Notes under the pieces: model-generated
Database searches by the model: none
Told to the model about the DNA's origin: nothing
What the model saw: only the letters and a program-made list of their open reading frames with translations
Shown: piece by piece, positions 9,561-22,217 of the stretch
Layout of the letters: every line of letters starts with the position of its first letter
Position numbering within the stretch: position 1 is the first letter of the stretch
Source: Lucifuga dentata
Lineage: Eukaryota; Chordata; Actinopteri; Ophidiiformes; Bythitidae
Assembly: GCA_014773175.1 (NCBI GenBank)
Contig: VXCM01000972.1
Span: 1 to 64,000, forward strand
Length of the DNA stretch: 64,000 bases
Reading direction: 5' to 3'
Made by a program: the position numbers and the translations under genes

Positions 9561-11588
9561 GCAGAGTGCTGCCCTTCAGTAAAAATGCTAAGATTCTTCT
9601 CTCACCTTTGAGGTTGTCCACTGTACCTGCTCACTGTTACGGCGTGGATGTCTCCAGTACCGGCGAGCCAATCACTCATACCGGCCAGGTGAACTTATAT
9701 CCGCCATGCGCGACGTTCTTTCATAACTGGGTGTCTTAGCTAACGTTAGCCTTATGTTATTTTAGGTAATGTGTCCATTATCGGACAGTTCCGAGAATGT
9801 TGTGCATCTTTCTGTTAATCTGTGAAATTTTACGTTTAAGTCTACTCATCACTTAGTATAAGTCTCGACCATGTTTGGAGGTTGATGTTCCTTTTTGAAT
9901 TAGTTTGCAACCTTGTGTCCGAAAGTGAATTCTAGATTAGAACATCAGCAAAGCGTGAGACTGATGTTGTTGCCTGCTAAGCCAAGTTTATCTTTAATGT
10001 TTTTTGTATTAAGGTGTTTGATGAGAAGGATCACAGGAGGGCCAGGTTCGTTGGCAGACAGAAAGAGGTAAGATATATGGCTGTGGGGGCCATAAGATAA
10101 ATAATGTAGTTATATAAACTGTAGATATTTTATTTCTGCAGTGAATTTGCAGCAAAATCAGGTTTCAGCATGTAGATATTAGACAATTATATGTGCATTC
10201 TCACACCTTTGTATTGTAGAACACCTTGCCAAATCAAGATTGGTCTTTTTCACACTTAAATGTACAAATTTAGACACACAAGGGCATTGTTGTAACACAT
10301 TTTAAGTCTCACATTTTAAGTTATTTGTTGCCCAGTCCTCTCGGGATAAGCATTACTTAGCTTATTTGTCACGGATTAATAACGAAAATGTGTGACCTGT
10401 TATTGTGTCAAATTATTTGTGTTCAGGTGAATAAGAACTTTGCCATTAAGTTGGTGGCAGAGGAGCCAGTGACTCACATCACAGCCAGAGTGGTGTCCTG
10501 TGATGGAGGTGGAGGAGCCCTGGGCCACCCCAAAGTCTACATCAACCTGGTGAGAAAAAAAAATGACACCACCATGACATGATAACATGAAAAACACCAC
10601 ATAATTTTGCTTAAACTTAGAAGCATTTTGCATCTTCTTAAAGGATCATACGGCATATTCCAAAATATGAAATCCTATTTTGCCAAATCCTCTAATATTT
10701 CAAAACCAAATATCCAGGTGATACAATCACCTTAAAATTTAATATTTCACCTGCTAAAATTTACATCCGAATGCAGTTTTTAATTTTTCTATAAAAGTCG
10801 TCTTCTCCTGGGACTATATTCCCTGGTGGAGACATCCATTTTCTTCTATCCAGTTCCATGTTGGACCAATTAAATTAAGTACCTTTAACAAAAAAAAACA
10901 AAAAAAAAAAACATGTTTGCTAGAAGCTGGTTTTTATAATGTACTTGAAACCAACAGCCATCTGGAAGGTAGGAAAAACAAAACTTTCATGAGTATCAGA
11001 GCACATTTACATACAGAGTATGACAGTTACTGTGAATCAGAGTAAAGGATTTATATGGTTCAAAGTAACGTAGATTCCCAGATGGACATAGATATATGTA
11101 ATGAGATCCAGTCATCTCAATGTCAGACTAAATATCAGAACATATGATCCTGTCCTATCCTTGATCTGTGTCAGTAACATTTAAAAGCAGAAAACATTGT
11201 AATTAATATATTAACATTAACACACTTCAAAATACTCTTGCTGCCATCTTCCCATGAATATACATGTACCAACAGTGTGTCTAACTCAGTTCATCTATGA
11301 TCATTTTGCCATATGTAGTGTAGCTGTGACAAAGCTCTATCATATTTCTGAACATTGATGATGACCTTACTTTAATTACCACAAATCATTTACACAACTT
11401 TTGCTATAAGTCAAGTATTTCCATCATTCAGTCATCAGTGGATTATTTAGAGTCAGTGCAAAAGTTCCAAATTGTATAATAACTGACTTGATTTTTTTTG
11501 TTTGTTTCTCTTCCTTCAGGATAAAGACACAAAAGTGGGCACATGCGGCTACTGTGGATTACAGTTCAAGCAGAAGCATCATCACTGA
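9545..11588 (+). CDS. ndufs6: NADH dehydrogenase iron-sulfur protein 6 (complex I 13 kDa-A subunit)
   Basis: Four coding exons: 9545-9688, 10014-10067, 10427-10549 and 11520-11588, all GT/AG and phase 0, giving 129 residues. Landmarks are [38 protein letters not shown] and [10 protein letters not shown]. The conserved zinc ligands are C91, H100, C116 and C119. The start MAAIAGR was preferred over an ATG seven codons upstream because the family begins MAAA and the shorter start carries the YY1-type context. Residues 1-30 look like a mitochondrial presequence. The protein is an accessory zinc-binding subunit at the Q/N-module interface of respiratory complex I. The length is close to human (124). 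Intron 3 carries a partial MITE (10638-10985). Confidence 0.97.
10638..10985 (-). mobile_element. TTAA-flanked MITE, copy 2 (partial, in ndufs6 intron 3)
   Basis: It begins TTAA-AGGATCATAC and contains the reverse-oriented family core (GGGACTATATTCCCTGGTGG, and AAACCAACAGCCATCTGGAAGGTAGG). The inner part of the left inverted repeat and the whole right end are lost. Confidence 0.75.
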
Positions 11589-11632
11589 GATGCTTTTCTG
11601 TTTTTGCCTTTCTGTATAAATTGTCACTGGTT

Positions 11633-11638
11633 AATAAA
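11633..11638 (+). terminator. ndufs6 polyadenylation signal
   Basis: AATAAA 45 bp past the ndufs6 stop codon. Confidence 0.75.
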
Positions 11639-12739
11639 TTATATCCTATCTGTCTGTTGCTGCATTCGTCTTAACTAAAGCCTGTTGGAATAAATGTTGG
11701 AATAAATACTTGCCTTCTCTGTAACTATAATGTGCACAATGTTCCACTACCAGTTGAATATATAAAATTAAGGTTTGAGGGTTATTTTTTATTAAGGGTT
11801 AATATCTTGTTTTGTTTTTAAAGGATGTGCCAGTGACTTAAGGTCAGGTGCTGCTGCAGCTCAGTTGCTCCTTTTTTGAAGAACGGCTAGTTGGGTGTAG
11901 TTCCACCAGAGACCGGAAGAGGTCAGCAGTGTTCCACATATATATTAGTACAGCATTCGAAGCCAAATTTTATTATTAGATTTATCATTATAACAGACCA
12001 GTCTAAATATTTGTAATGTGACAAGTTTGTAACTTCATTAAAAAAAAAAAAAAAANTAAAAAAAAAAAAAAAAGATTTTAACTGTAAAGAGTCAGGTGAT
12101 GAAATTGAACTTAACATTTGGACATGATCACTGTTGTCTGCACGAATCATCGCCTCACGGTGGAATACCCAAGTATTTTTGCGATTGATCCTTCAAACTA
12201 ACTCATCAGCAAGCAGGCAGGATGCGGCGCAACGAGAGAACCTTAGCATTCTTGATGCATCGCCCCTCCACAATCTGCCTTGCTGCCCTGCCAAGCCTGG
12301 GAGACATCAGCAGGGATCCAGGCTGATAAGACACAGCAGCGCGGAACAATACATGTTTGAAGAAGATCATATATATATTTCATCAGGCTTATTCTCCGTA
12401 GACCAAATTGGCCTGCGTTTGGCTCAGGCTCCAGACAGCGCAAAGCCTGTTCTGTCCCCCAGTGATGCAGCCAGTGGAACTGCATTTTCCACACCACGGA
12501 GCTCAGGTTGGGAAGTGTAGTCAGGCTGATATAATTGGCCCTGGTGACTCCTGGAAGTGAGCCTCACGCTGTAGTTAACCTCATCCATAGTCAGACCACT
12601 TTGGATGATTGAAGGGGAGAGAGGTGTATTGTTAAAAAAAATAAGGCAGGCAGGCCGGGTCAGTGTCAGGGAGAGTGGGGCTGGTTGGCCGCGTGGGTGG
12701 TGAAGTGGGTGGTTCAAAGGTTGTGGCTGGTTGGGTTAT

Positions 12740-12960
12740 AGGCGTAGCCACGGGCATAATCCTAGAGATGAAACTGAGCATATGAATTGTGATGAATTAA
12801 ACAGCGCCGTGTTTAATTATTCACTGCTCTTAAATGTATCGCCCAGTTAATGGAAGGCTAATATTCTTTTAAAATAATGATCTTCGGCTAACTCCAGATT
12901 ATTCTCATTTGCCAATTTGGCTCATTCGTGGCTCCAAACCTATCAAATCACCAGAAAAGT
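12740..12960. promoter_or_regulatory. Candidate conserved noncoding element near irx4b
   Basis: A unique, repeat-free stretch dense in homeodomain-type TAAT words (GTTTAATTATTCACTG, AGTTAATGG, GGCTAATATTC). It lies in the intergenic region 3' of irx4b. Irx clusters are known for deeply conserved enhancers, but conservation cannot be judged from one sequence. Confidence 0.3.
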
Positions 12961-13426
12961 CTGTGTGCAGTTATCCTTCTTTCTTCCTGCATAATACTCG
13001 GCAATAATTGAAAATACAACTCTTAAGCATAATGAGACCTTCGCTGTTAGGTCACCATCATTCAGACACAGATAAGCTGCAGTGAGAGTGGAATCAGACT
13101 GAAAAGCTCCTCACCGCAGAGCTGCACTATAGATAATGGAGCTAAATGCCATTGAATTCCTTAACACGGAGTCCCTCCACAACATCACTCACTCCACGCA
13201 AAACGTCCCGCTCGTCGATGTAATTGCCCTATTAAAATATTCCTCCTTGAAGATGTGTCAAATTACAGACCCTCAGGCTCATTATGGAGTTCCCTGCAGC
13301 CAATTATCTGAACCCTGGTTGCCTTGAAGCCAGCGTGGCCAGGGTGTGCTGCTACACACAGATCTGGGATCAGCCTATCCTCCTCCAGCCTTTACTCGCT
13401 ATGAGGAGGCAAAAACAGAAAACTGA

Positions 13427-13559
13427 CCTTTGGTCATTGTCTGGGGGGGTAGCGATTCCACTCAGCTCCACGGTGGAGTCAGGTGACAGAGCNCCTTTGG
13501 TCATTGTCTGGGGGGGTAGCGATTCCACTCAGCTCCACGGTGGAGTCAGGTGACAGAGC
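13427..13559. other. Assembly artefact: 66-bp exact duplication around one N
   Basis: Positions 13427-13492 and 13494-13559 are identical with N at 13493. It should not be interpreted as a tandem repeat. Confidence 0.9.
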
Positions 13560-13908
13560 TCCTGACCTTTACCGTGGAAATAATGACTTGTTCCAATGAC
13601 AGAATCTCAGAGGGTTTCCGCAGGGAGCAGAGACACCTTTGGCGACATGTGACAGGTTTTGGAGGAGAGACTTTGCACTCAGCATTTTGATAGCTCCGGA
13701 AAAAAAATCAAAGTGTGTGTGACAAGACGCGAGAGACTTCTTTGTGCGTGTGTATATATATGTACGTCTGTGTGTTTGGCTGAGTGTGTGTTTGGGTGCG
13801 TGGCAGAGACGCGGGCGGTGTTGAAAGGGAATAGGTGTCAGACGGAGGGTGCAGAGAGGAGTCATTTAAAGTTGTCGATACTTCCTGTGCAGACATTCCT
13901 GTGAAATT

Positions 13909-14571
13909 TTAAAGGACCATACCGGTCATTTTGCATGTTTGAGCCTAATATATTAAATTTTCATACACGTATACTGACAGTCATTTCCCAAAGCATACTA
14001 CTGGAATGGTGAATTAAAAAAACAAAAAAATCCTACCTTCCAGACCGCCATTGGTTTCAGTTCATTCTAGTACACTATTAAAATCTACTTGTTGATACTT
14101 ACAGCGTTCTTGGGATAGGTAATCCATCATCATGAACAAGATGTGTATTCAGGCATTTTTTTTTTTTAGAAGTTATGTAAATATTAGCATTTAAGCACAA
14201 TAAAAAGTGCAGAGTGAATGTATGTCTCCACCAGGGAATATAGTCCCAAANATTTAAGCACAATAAAAAGTGCAGAGTGAATGTATGTCTCCACCAGGGA
14301 ATATAGTCCCAAAAGAACACCTGCGTTTATTGAAAAATTCTAATGACCGTCACTTTATAATTTTGTGTAACTATTAGCAGGCGAAACATTGATTTTTAAG
14401 GTGGGCATATTGCTTGACTATTTGATTTTGAAAGATTCAGAGATTTCGCAAAATATCAGGAAAGCTGAAATACAGTTTTATCCTTTGGGAAATGATTGTC
14501 AGTAACATAACATGTATGAAAACTGAATATATTAGGCCCAAACATGCAAAATGGCTGGTATGATCCTTTAA
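13909..14571 (+). mobile_element. TTAA-flanked MITE, copy 3
   Basis: Begins TTAA-AGGACCATACCGG and ends GGTATGATCCT-TTAA, with the family inverted repeats and core. The length is inflated by an exact 62-bp duplication (14189-14250 and 14252-14313) around N14251. Confidence 0.9.
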
Positions 14572-14774
14572 AGGTGGAAGCAAACTGTTCAGTGAGTCAC
14601 ATGTGTTGGTGGTGGTGGTGGGTGGGGGGTATTCCATCATATACGATGGAAAAATATCATTCTTTTGTGTAAAATCATGTCTCTGTTGTCTCCCATTAGA
14701 CACAAATCATTTCCGGTGGTGCAAGCCAGACAAGTAAACAGTGGGTCTAACATTTCCTGACGTGTTAAGGAACG

Positions 14775-14801
14775 CGCACACACACACACACACACACNAC
14801 A

Positions 14802-14833
<32 letters not shown>
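14775..14833. repeat. (CA)n microsatellite with N
   Basis: CA array interrupted by an N at 14798; its true length is unknown. Confidence 0.85.
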
Positions 14834-14834
<1 letters not shown>

Positions 14835-16469
14835 GGTAGGGCTTAATCACATTATATGGCCCGTAGGGAGCAAGCCTTCGTGTCAAACTTGCAGCTGAGT
14901 GGCTCACTCATGTGTCAAGAGCAGACAGAGGTGAGGAGAGACGAGAAAGACGGGTGTGTGGACAATAGGGGCTGCGAAAGAGATGTGGGTTAAAGAATGA
15001 AACAGGAGAGGAAGAGGAAAAGATGGACGATGGGTGGATGAGAAAGGTGTGAGAGATCAGTGGAGCAAGATGGTGTGAGAAGCGGAGATGAGAAGGATGA
15101 TGGAGGCTGAAACTCATGGCAGAAATGTAAATTAGTGGCCCAAAATATACCCACTCTATTAAGGATTTGTGAGTGTGGCTTTATGCTGGGGGAAATTTAA
15201 AATGTTTACATGGTAGCCGCTTTATTGCTGCATCAGTACATCTTCTCATAGTGGAAATTATTTGGAAAATCCTGCAAATTAAAATTGAATATTTCCATAT
15301 CAGTAATGGAGCTTTTTGACTTTTAAGAAATAGGTTTGTTACATTATTTTGAAAGGATTGCAGTATCAAGAGTATAACATTTAGCACTGAAAACAAATGA
15401 AATATATAAAAACAATGACAGGTTTTCTCACTTTTTTGAATTAAATTTCAAAACTAAATTCCAGATATACTTGTAATATTCCACATATTTTGGGCTCAGC
15501 CATGTCCCTAACAGCTGAAGGTGTGAACATCTTATCTCTGCATGTTAACATGGCGCCAACCTCTTATCTGACAATCGTTTATCCTCCATCCTAAAGTTTC
15601 AATTCAAATTCAACTCTGGATTTTACATAATTATGTGTATATATATATATATATTTATAAGGAAAGGTTATTAAGCACTTTCCATTACATTCCGTTCAAA
15701 AATGTTCTGTATTTTCAGCCTGTCACAGTGAGAACCTTTCCAACAGAGAGTGGAAGAAAGAAAACTTTACAGAAGTAAGAAGTCAGATGTCATTATTCAT
15801 CATCTTAAGTCTTACTTATTTATAAGGTAGAAAACAGAAAGAAATTCTCGGTTGAATTCATCCTGAATTATTTAATCTGAAGTAGTTAATTCCATACAAA
15901 GCCCAAGCAAATCCCTCCTCTGTTCTGATAAATACTTCATCGCCGTTCCAAAATCGAAAACAGGAAAGAAGGATGAAGGAGAAAAAAAACTTACCTCTCA
16001 CTATTCCTTGTTGTACTTTGTTTTATAAGGTGTTGTAAAAAAAAATAAAAATAAAAAATTGATTAATATTTTAAGGTAACTGCAAATGTATTTCTGGAAA
16101 ACATTTAGGCCTAACAATGGCAACTTTTATTCCTCTTTATTAATTCTTTTTATCACCAATGTTCCCTGGTATTGGTTGTATGGCATAATCACTTATATGC
16201 ATAAGGATTTGCCTGTGATCATAGTGTTGCTCTCACAAAAACAATTACTTAAGAGATTTTATGAAGTATTTTGTGCATGGTGGATTTTCTCGCGGTCCCA
16301 GGTTGACAAAGTCAAAAGCTGCCTAATGAAAAGAGACGCATCGCTGATTGCAGCTATATCTGGAGCTGAGGTGGAAGTGGCATCGATTTAACAATTTAGC
16401 AGCACCCTCCTCTGTGTGTTTCCATTAGTCACGGCTGAATACCACCCACTTCCCCCCTTTCACTTCCTC

Positions 16470-16500
<31 letters not shown>

Positions 16501-16656
16501 CAAAGCTGTGGAGATATATTCCACTATTCCTGAATCGGGATTCACCGCATCTAAACTGATATTTCCACCGGCAGCAAATACTAGCAGCACTCAAGCACGC
16601 TGACAGTTAATATAAGGGCACACTCGGAAAACTTTGCCATGCTACGGAATACTCCT

Positions 16657-16662
16657 TTTATT
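16657..16662 (-). terminator. Possible irx4b polyadenylation signal
   Basis: AATAAA on the minus strand about 270 bp past the irx4b stop codon. It is the nearest canonical hexamer I noticed; actual usage is unknown. Confidence 0.4.
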
Positions 16663-16931
16663 TTTGTGACGCAGTGCATGTGCAGGCTATAGTGCAAGTG
16701 TACAATACTGTATATTTTTCATGTTTGTGAACCATACAACTTTGCTGCAGGGACGAGCGTGGTGACATTTTTTGCAGGTCATGAGAGACCATAAAAGTCT
16801 ATCTAAACTGTAGGAGAGACAGCTCCTCCTATCAAAAAAATATAGGGTCATACATTGTTAGCATGAAAATATTGTCCAGCAGTCTTTAAAGATGCTATTG
16901 GCGATGCTGTGATTAGTCGCCATCAGACGGA

Positions 16932-19498
16932 CTACAAAGATGATGTAGACCTAATGTGGTCAAAGGATTGTCCTGTGGTTCTAGTGTCTATCATAGCATC
17001 GTTCAAGCCTTTCCATGCCACAGCTGGTTTGGGCTGTTGGAAAGGAGCGTCATGGAAAACTCCATCCACCCATTCTCTGAGCGTAGCTACCGATGATTCC
17101 TGTTGCCTGTCTGTGGTTAGCCCTACATTTGACGGATATCCAGGAGGAGAGGACTTGGTTGATGACAGCATACACGGAGGGTATTCTGGCTGCAGACACG
17201 GATCCAAAGAAACAGCAGTGTGGGCGATGGACCATATTTTGGGCTTGGCATCTATGCTTCGGAAGTTTGGATTAGGATAGAAGGCATTGCTGTGATGCTG
17301 CACTGGCGTGAGTTTGGGGCAATCCGGGGACAGTCTCTCTTTTACATGCAGTGGGTCTGGGTTGCGGGTGAGATGCCCACAAGGGACATCTGCCGTTGAG
17401 TTTGCCACCTCATCCTCAGGGAGAAATTGCGCTTTTGGTTCGCAGTCAGAACCATCCGACTCTAGCAGGTCAAAGTCCTCAAGGTCACTGTGCAGATCTG
17501 CACATTGCTGATCTGCAAAAACCAATGATGCCATCAACATTAAGGCTACACGGGAGTAGCCAACATTTAAACCAAGTGCAAACGTTAAATAAAATCAAAA
17601 ATGTGTACATAGGAGCTGCTTACCAGGCAGTTCTTTCTCACTTTTTAGTGGTTTCTCAGCTTCATCGCTGTCATCATCACAGCCTCGTTCATCAGAGCTC
17701 TTACAAGCCCGCGGTGACCATGTCACCTTATTCTCCTTCTTCAGCCTCCTGCGTGCATTGGCAAACCATGTAGACACCTGAGGGAGGAAAGGAGGGAACA
17801 GAGTCAAGAAAGAATGTAGAATGAAATGTGGAAGGATAAATGAGAAAACAGAGTCAAGGTAAGTGGACATTGAGGGAAGAGAAGGAGGCAGGGAAAAGAG
17901 GGAAAGAAAAGGAAAGGATACAACAGGAATAGGAAGGAAGGAAGGAAGGAAGGAAGGAAGGAAGAAGAAAAACATTTGCAGGTTTTGGAAAAAGGTGNAG
18001 GAAGGAAGGAAGGAAGGAAGGAAGGAAGGAAGAAGAAAAACATTTGCAGGTTTTGGAAAAAGGTGAAAGTCGTATCATCTGATCATTTAATTCTATTTGA
18101 AGACATTTCAGGACAACAAAAACAAACTAAATTTCAAAGAGCAACCATCCAGATCACCGTTAAATACCATTTTTCCAAACATTCCCATATCCACCTGTGT
18201 GAGTGTCATCTTAGTAATAATAGCAAGCATGATCTTCTCTCCCTTGGTGGGGTACGGGTTCTTCTGGTGCTCCTGCAGCCAGGCCTTCAGTGTGCTGGTG
18301 GTCTCTCGGGTAGCATTTTTACGACGCGAAGCACCATCGGAACAGGAATACCTGAAAAAAAATAGTGACAGATTAACAATGTAGCTCTGTCCAACCAGAA
18401 AATGTAGGAAACAGAATCTGCTCTGTTCTTCATTGTGGGGTCAGCTGTCCAAAGTCTGCAAAGATTTTGATGTACCCATATCTGTCATAAGAATACTGTC
18501 CAAATGTGTACTCATAAGGATAGTAGGCAGGAGCTTGAGATGCCCCCAGATGCACAGACGCAGCTCCGTCTTTAGGATCCAGTGGCCCCTGCAACAGAAA
18601 CATTGGACACATATAGTAAGTGACATACAGACCTGATCAGAAATGGACATGTCCTAAACTGTATGTTTTTTATTTTTTTATTCTAAAACATATTTTTATT
18701 CTCATAGGAGTGAGCTATTCCCATGTTACAATGGGTACATCTTTCCAAAAATTACGTGAGTTTAAAGTGCTTTTTTCCCCCATTCTTTCCTCTTAAGTAT
18801 ATCCAATATTTGTGACTAACTGCGCAATTACGCACTTTCTACTCTGTAACTGTAAATTAATGCGAAATGATGATGGTAATGCACTAAATAAAATGTGAAA
18901 CTCACTCTGGAGTAGAGGGCGGTGGCGTCTCCAGAGCAGGCGCTGTAATAGCCTTGACTCTTCGGATAAGGGCCGCTATAAACCCCGATGCCGGTTCCAG
19001 AGGGGAGCTGATGGCCCGGGGAGCGCAGCACTGGATGGGATGGAGGCGATCCCGGTTCCAGACAACTGGCCAGGGTGCTGGAGGTCATTAGGAACTTCGG
19101 ATAAATTCATAAAATTAACTTACTTTATGTAATTTTTTTAGTGAAAAATATTGCAATGTATTTTTCTCACATGCAAATTAAGTAGAAAAAATAAGTTTAT
19201 TGCGTTGTCACTGCAAAAACGTCTTGTAAGTCTTAATATTTTCCATGTCTAAAACCTGGGGTGAAATAATTGAACTTATTTTGGAAAAAAACAAAATAAA
19301 CATGCAGCTGATTTTGCCACGTATTGTAATTATTTTTAAAGTCCAACTGTCTTTACATGGGCATTTTACACTGTAGCATTCTAATTAAACCTCTTTGACC
19401 AGATTTGCAATTATAACTCCAACATGGAAAGATAATGAAAAGATGAAGTCTACCTGTGGCGTGGTGGAGTAGGAGTATCCCAGCTGTGAATAAGCCAT
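16932..19498 (-). CDS. irx4b: Iroquois homeobox protein Irx4 (probable b paralogue)
   Basis: Six coding exons: 19498-19454, 19094-18906, 18588-18476, 18351-18195, 17777-17624 and 17512-16932, all GT/AG and frame-consistent, giving 412 residues. The protein starts [18 protein letters not shown], close to IRX4 MSYPQFGYPYS-APQFLM. The TALE homeodomain spans about residues 127-190, with the three-residue loop extension in NPYPTKGEK and recognition helix [16 protein letters not shown]. An acidic stretch follows. The Iro box [11 protein letters not shown] is at 309-319, and the IRX4-specific [14 protein letters not shown] is at 364-377. It is a nuclear transcription factor; Irx4 is known for ventricular heart and neural patterning. 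It is shorter than human IRX4 (519), mainly after the homeodomain and at the C-terminus. Intron 4 holds a GAAG array with an assembly duplication. The 'b' label rests on the absence of irx2. Confidence 0.93.
17934..18064. repeat. (GAAG)n microsatellite in irx4b intron 4, duplicated around N17998
   Basis: A GGAA tetranucleotide array plus the unique tail CATTTGCAGGTTTTGG appears twice, either side of a single N at 17998. Two copies of the tail show that the second array is an unmerged contig overlap. Confidence 0.85.
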
Positions 19499-19960
19499 GG
19501 CTCAGATAAAATCAAACCAGGAGCGCACAATCGGCGAGACATCCAAGAGCATCAGTGCCTGTGAAGAAGAGTTTTACCCCTGACGCTAATCCAGAGTTAG
19601 TTTGTTAATGATCTTATCCGTTTTAAAGACTTGGAAATCATCTACCGCATTATCCAATTAGGAGCGCGTGGAGTTCTGTTGTCACATTTACGCACCACTT
19701 AATATTTACGCGCCACGTTGAATAGTTTAAAAAAGTAACTTCATGGTACTCCTGCAGTTTTTTTGTTTTTTTTTCTGTCAGCTACCAAATTCTGCAGTCT
19801 TGACAGCTTCCCTGTTTCCATAAAGCGCATCATACACAGTCCGCGTCGAGTGTGTGATCAAACCATGCGCCTCCCTGTGATGCGCTCTTTGGTTTTAAGG
19901 CGCGTCTCTGTGACGTCAGCCTGTGTGGAGCCCAGTCAGTCCTCACATCAAGATGAAGAA
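19499..19960 (-). promoter_or_regulatory. irx4b 5' flank and promoter region
   Basis: The sequence upstream of the irx4b start codon contains a palindromic CRE (TGACGTCA) at 19911-19918, about 415 bp from the ATG, in a locally CpG-containing stretch (GGCGCGTCTC). I see no clear TATA box. The transcription start cannot be placed. Confidence 0.4.
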
Positions 19961-22040
19961 ACTCACTTAATTAATCTCTCAGCTCTTATCCAGGAGAGCG
20001 CAAGTGCGCCCCCCTCAACGTTCCCCAGGCATAATGTGATCAATTCTCCTCTCCAAACAAACACCACAAACCTGTACACAGTCACACACGCTCATATCAC
20101 ACATACACTCACCCTATGGCCAGAGGGTGGATCAGGAACGTGATGCGTTGACACCACATTGACACAAGATGATTGATGACTACAACCTGATATTAGCATA
20201 ATCGTTTTGCCCTGTATTTTAGATAACTTGTCACCATGGCGAAATCTCCCTGACATCCACATATTCATGAGCAGGGAAATTTCAGGTCTCCTCCAAGCAA
20301 ATTAATCAAACAATAAACACTCTTTCCATTCCCTTGAGTAAGCACCTTCACCAAGTGAACTGCTTGTCATGTTTTTAATAACAAGTCTTAAGCCACCTTG
20401 GTGAAGTGGAAACATTTCATTTCCTTTCCGTTCACCTGTATTTTTATTATACTTTTTCTAAAATGGGATGATGAAGACAAGGGCAAGTGAAAGAGGGATG
20501 GAGAAGGATAGAACAAGATTCTTGTCATGTTAAAATGGGGAGATTTTGTTTTATCATCATAACAAAATAGTCAGTTAGGGAGAGAAAAGAGAAGGGGGTC
20601 ACAGAAAAGGAGGCAGGGAATGTTAGGAAGTGGAATGAGTTTTGAATCCATGAAAAGTTAGAGAATGAATCAAGAGACGAAGGAGAGATGAGTTCTTTAT
20701 AAGGATCTGACATGAAGAAATGGATGTGCAGATGAGGTATAAAACTTGAAGACCAGACTAGAGGAGCAGAGGAAATTGTTACTAGTCAGGGGATCTGAGA
20801 TGGAGCGAGGGGATGTGGAGGGGTAAAAGGACAAAATATTCCCAGTGCACCCAGAGTAAAGCTGGAACAACAGAGCCGCATCGCCAGAAAGCATCTCCAA
20901 CGCCACCGGGGAGAAGGCATCTGTGTACCGGAGCTTGATTGACATTCCATTTGTCCCATGAAAGGTGCTCATATACTGAACACGGACTAACTGTCTCTCC
21001 CTCATCTGTGCTCAAAGCTGGGAAATGAAGTTATCTCTCAGTGCTGGCGTTGCACATCTTCACACAAAAACATATGTCACTCAAAGAGAATGGGAATTTG
21101 TTTAGCCCCTGACAATGAACATGATTGTGTTTAATCTTGGTTTTATATCGTTTATGTGCAAAAAAAAAAAAAAAAAAAAAAAAAAAACACTTCTGGGGTG
21201 TAGATGAATGAGCAGAATTTCCACAGCGAGGGAGTCTGAGTTTTAACTTCTAAGCTTTTGTTACCTTCTTACACAAAGAATACATGTCACGTGCATTTCT
21301 GCATGGAGGTGCATACATAATATTATTTCCCTCTTTTTTGAATATTCTAATGGCCTACTTATATATTAATACAAGTGTATTTATATATTAATGGAATTCC
21401 TCCAGTATGTATTTCTTAAGGCATTGCGTTCGTTAGACCGTGATTATAGCTTACTGATCCAGCTCCCCACACATCAATCATTCATTCAAGATGCTCCACA
21501 AAAAAAAAAAAAAAAAAAAAAAAAANGGGGGGGGGGGGTGTTAATAATAGAAGCATGTTAATGTGAGAGGAGGAGGAGGGCTGCACTGAGAGTGTTTGCA
21601 AGAGAGGGCCGAACAACTCCCATCACAAGTTCTTTCAATCACAGAATGGTGCATTTGAATATCTTTGACTTTAAAGTCTGGAAACTATGAAATTTTAATC
21701 ACTGTTTAACACGTAGATGCTTTTTGAATCACTTTCATTCAGATTTTTGGTATTTCCCCATTTAAAAAAGATCTCAGGAGGTAAGTAGAAGCATGCAAAT
21801 TGAAGATGAAGCGTGACTTTTTTGTTTTTAAACCTCTTGTTGGGGTGAGACAATGAAACTCAGAGTTTCGCAGAAATAATTCCTCTTCTGGCCCTTTTAG
21901 AAATTTTGGAGATTCCCTCTGAGGGAAAAGGAGGCAAGTCTCGCCATGTGATGAATGTCAACACATATAATAAAAATCAACAAACATTTTGTTGTTTGTC
22001 AGATGTTTTTATCAAAACAATGTGCACATGAGATCTAAAA

Positions 22041-22217
22041 GTGGTTCTCAATCGTGGTCCTTGTGGCCCACAGTACTGCATATAATCCATCAATCTTATT
22101 AACGGGATGCCTCCCAGCTTTTGATTGGTTAAATACACCTGATTTAGCTAACCAGGTGTGGGTGGGGTAGGGAGAGGGAAATATACAATGCCATAAGGAC
22201 CAGGATTAGGAACCTCT
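22041..22217. mobile_element. Short MITE with TGGTTCTCAA-type inverted ends
   Basis: GGTTCTCAATCGTGGTCC at the left is mirrored by GGACCAGGATTAGGAACC at the right (16 of 18 matching as inverted repeats). The interior has GATTGGTTAAATACACCTGA and TTAGCTAACCAGGTGTG. A related copy is at 40480-40651. This type is frequent in fish genomes; no superfamily is assigned. Confidence 0.6.

Larger units (their letters stand above)
11640..16656. other. ndufs6-irx4b intergenic region
   Basis: No gene recognised. It holds an A-rich homopolymer with an N at 12056, unique sequence resembling conserved noncoding DNA (about 12120-13430), an assembly duplication at 13427-13559, a MITE (13909-14571), (CA)n with an N at 14798, a purine-rich strand (about 14935-15110), AT-rich sequence, and (AC)n at 16472-16500. 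Confidence 0.5.

Noticed and set aside
16086..16391. 101-codon plus-strand frame in the ndufs6-irx4b interval
   Set aside because: No domain or splice context; its composition matches the surrounding AT-rich intergenic DNA.
17804..18365. Open frames rich in EGRKEGRK or LPSFLPSF
   Set aside because: They are translations of the GGAA microsatellite in irx4b intron 4 and its assembly duplicate.
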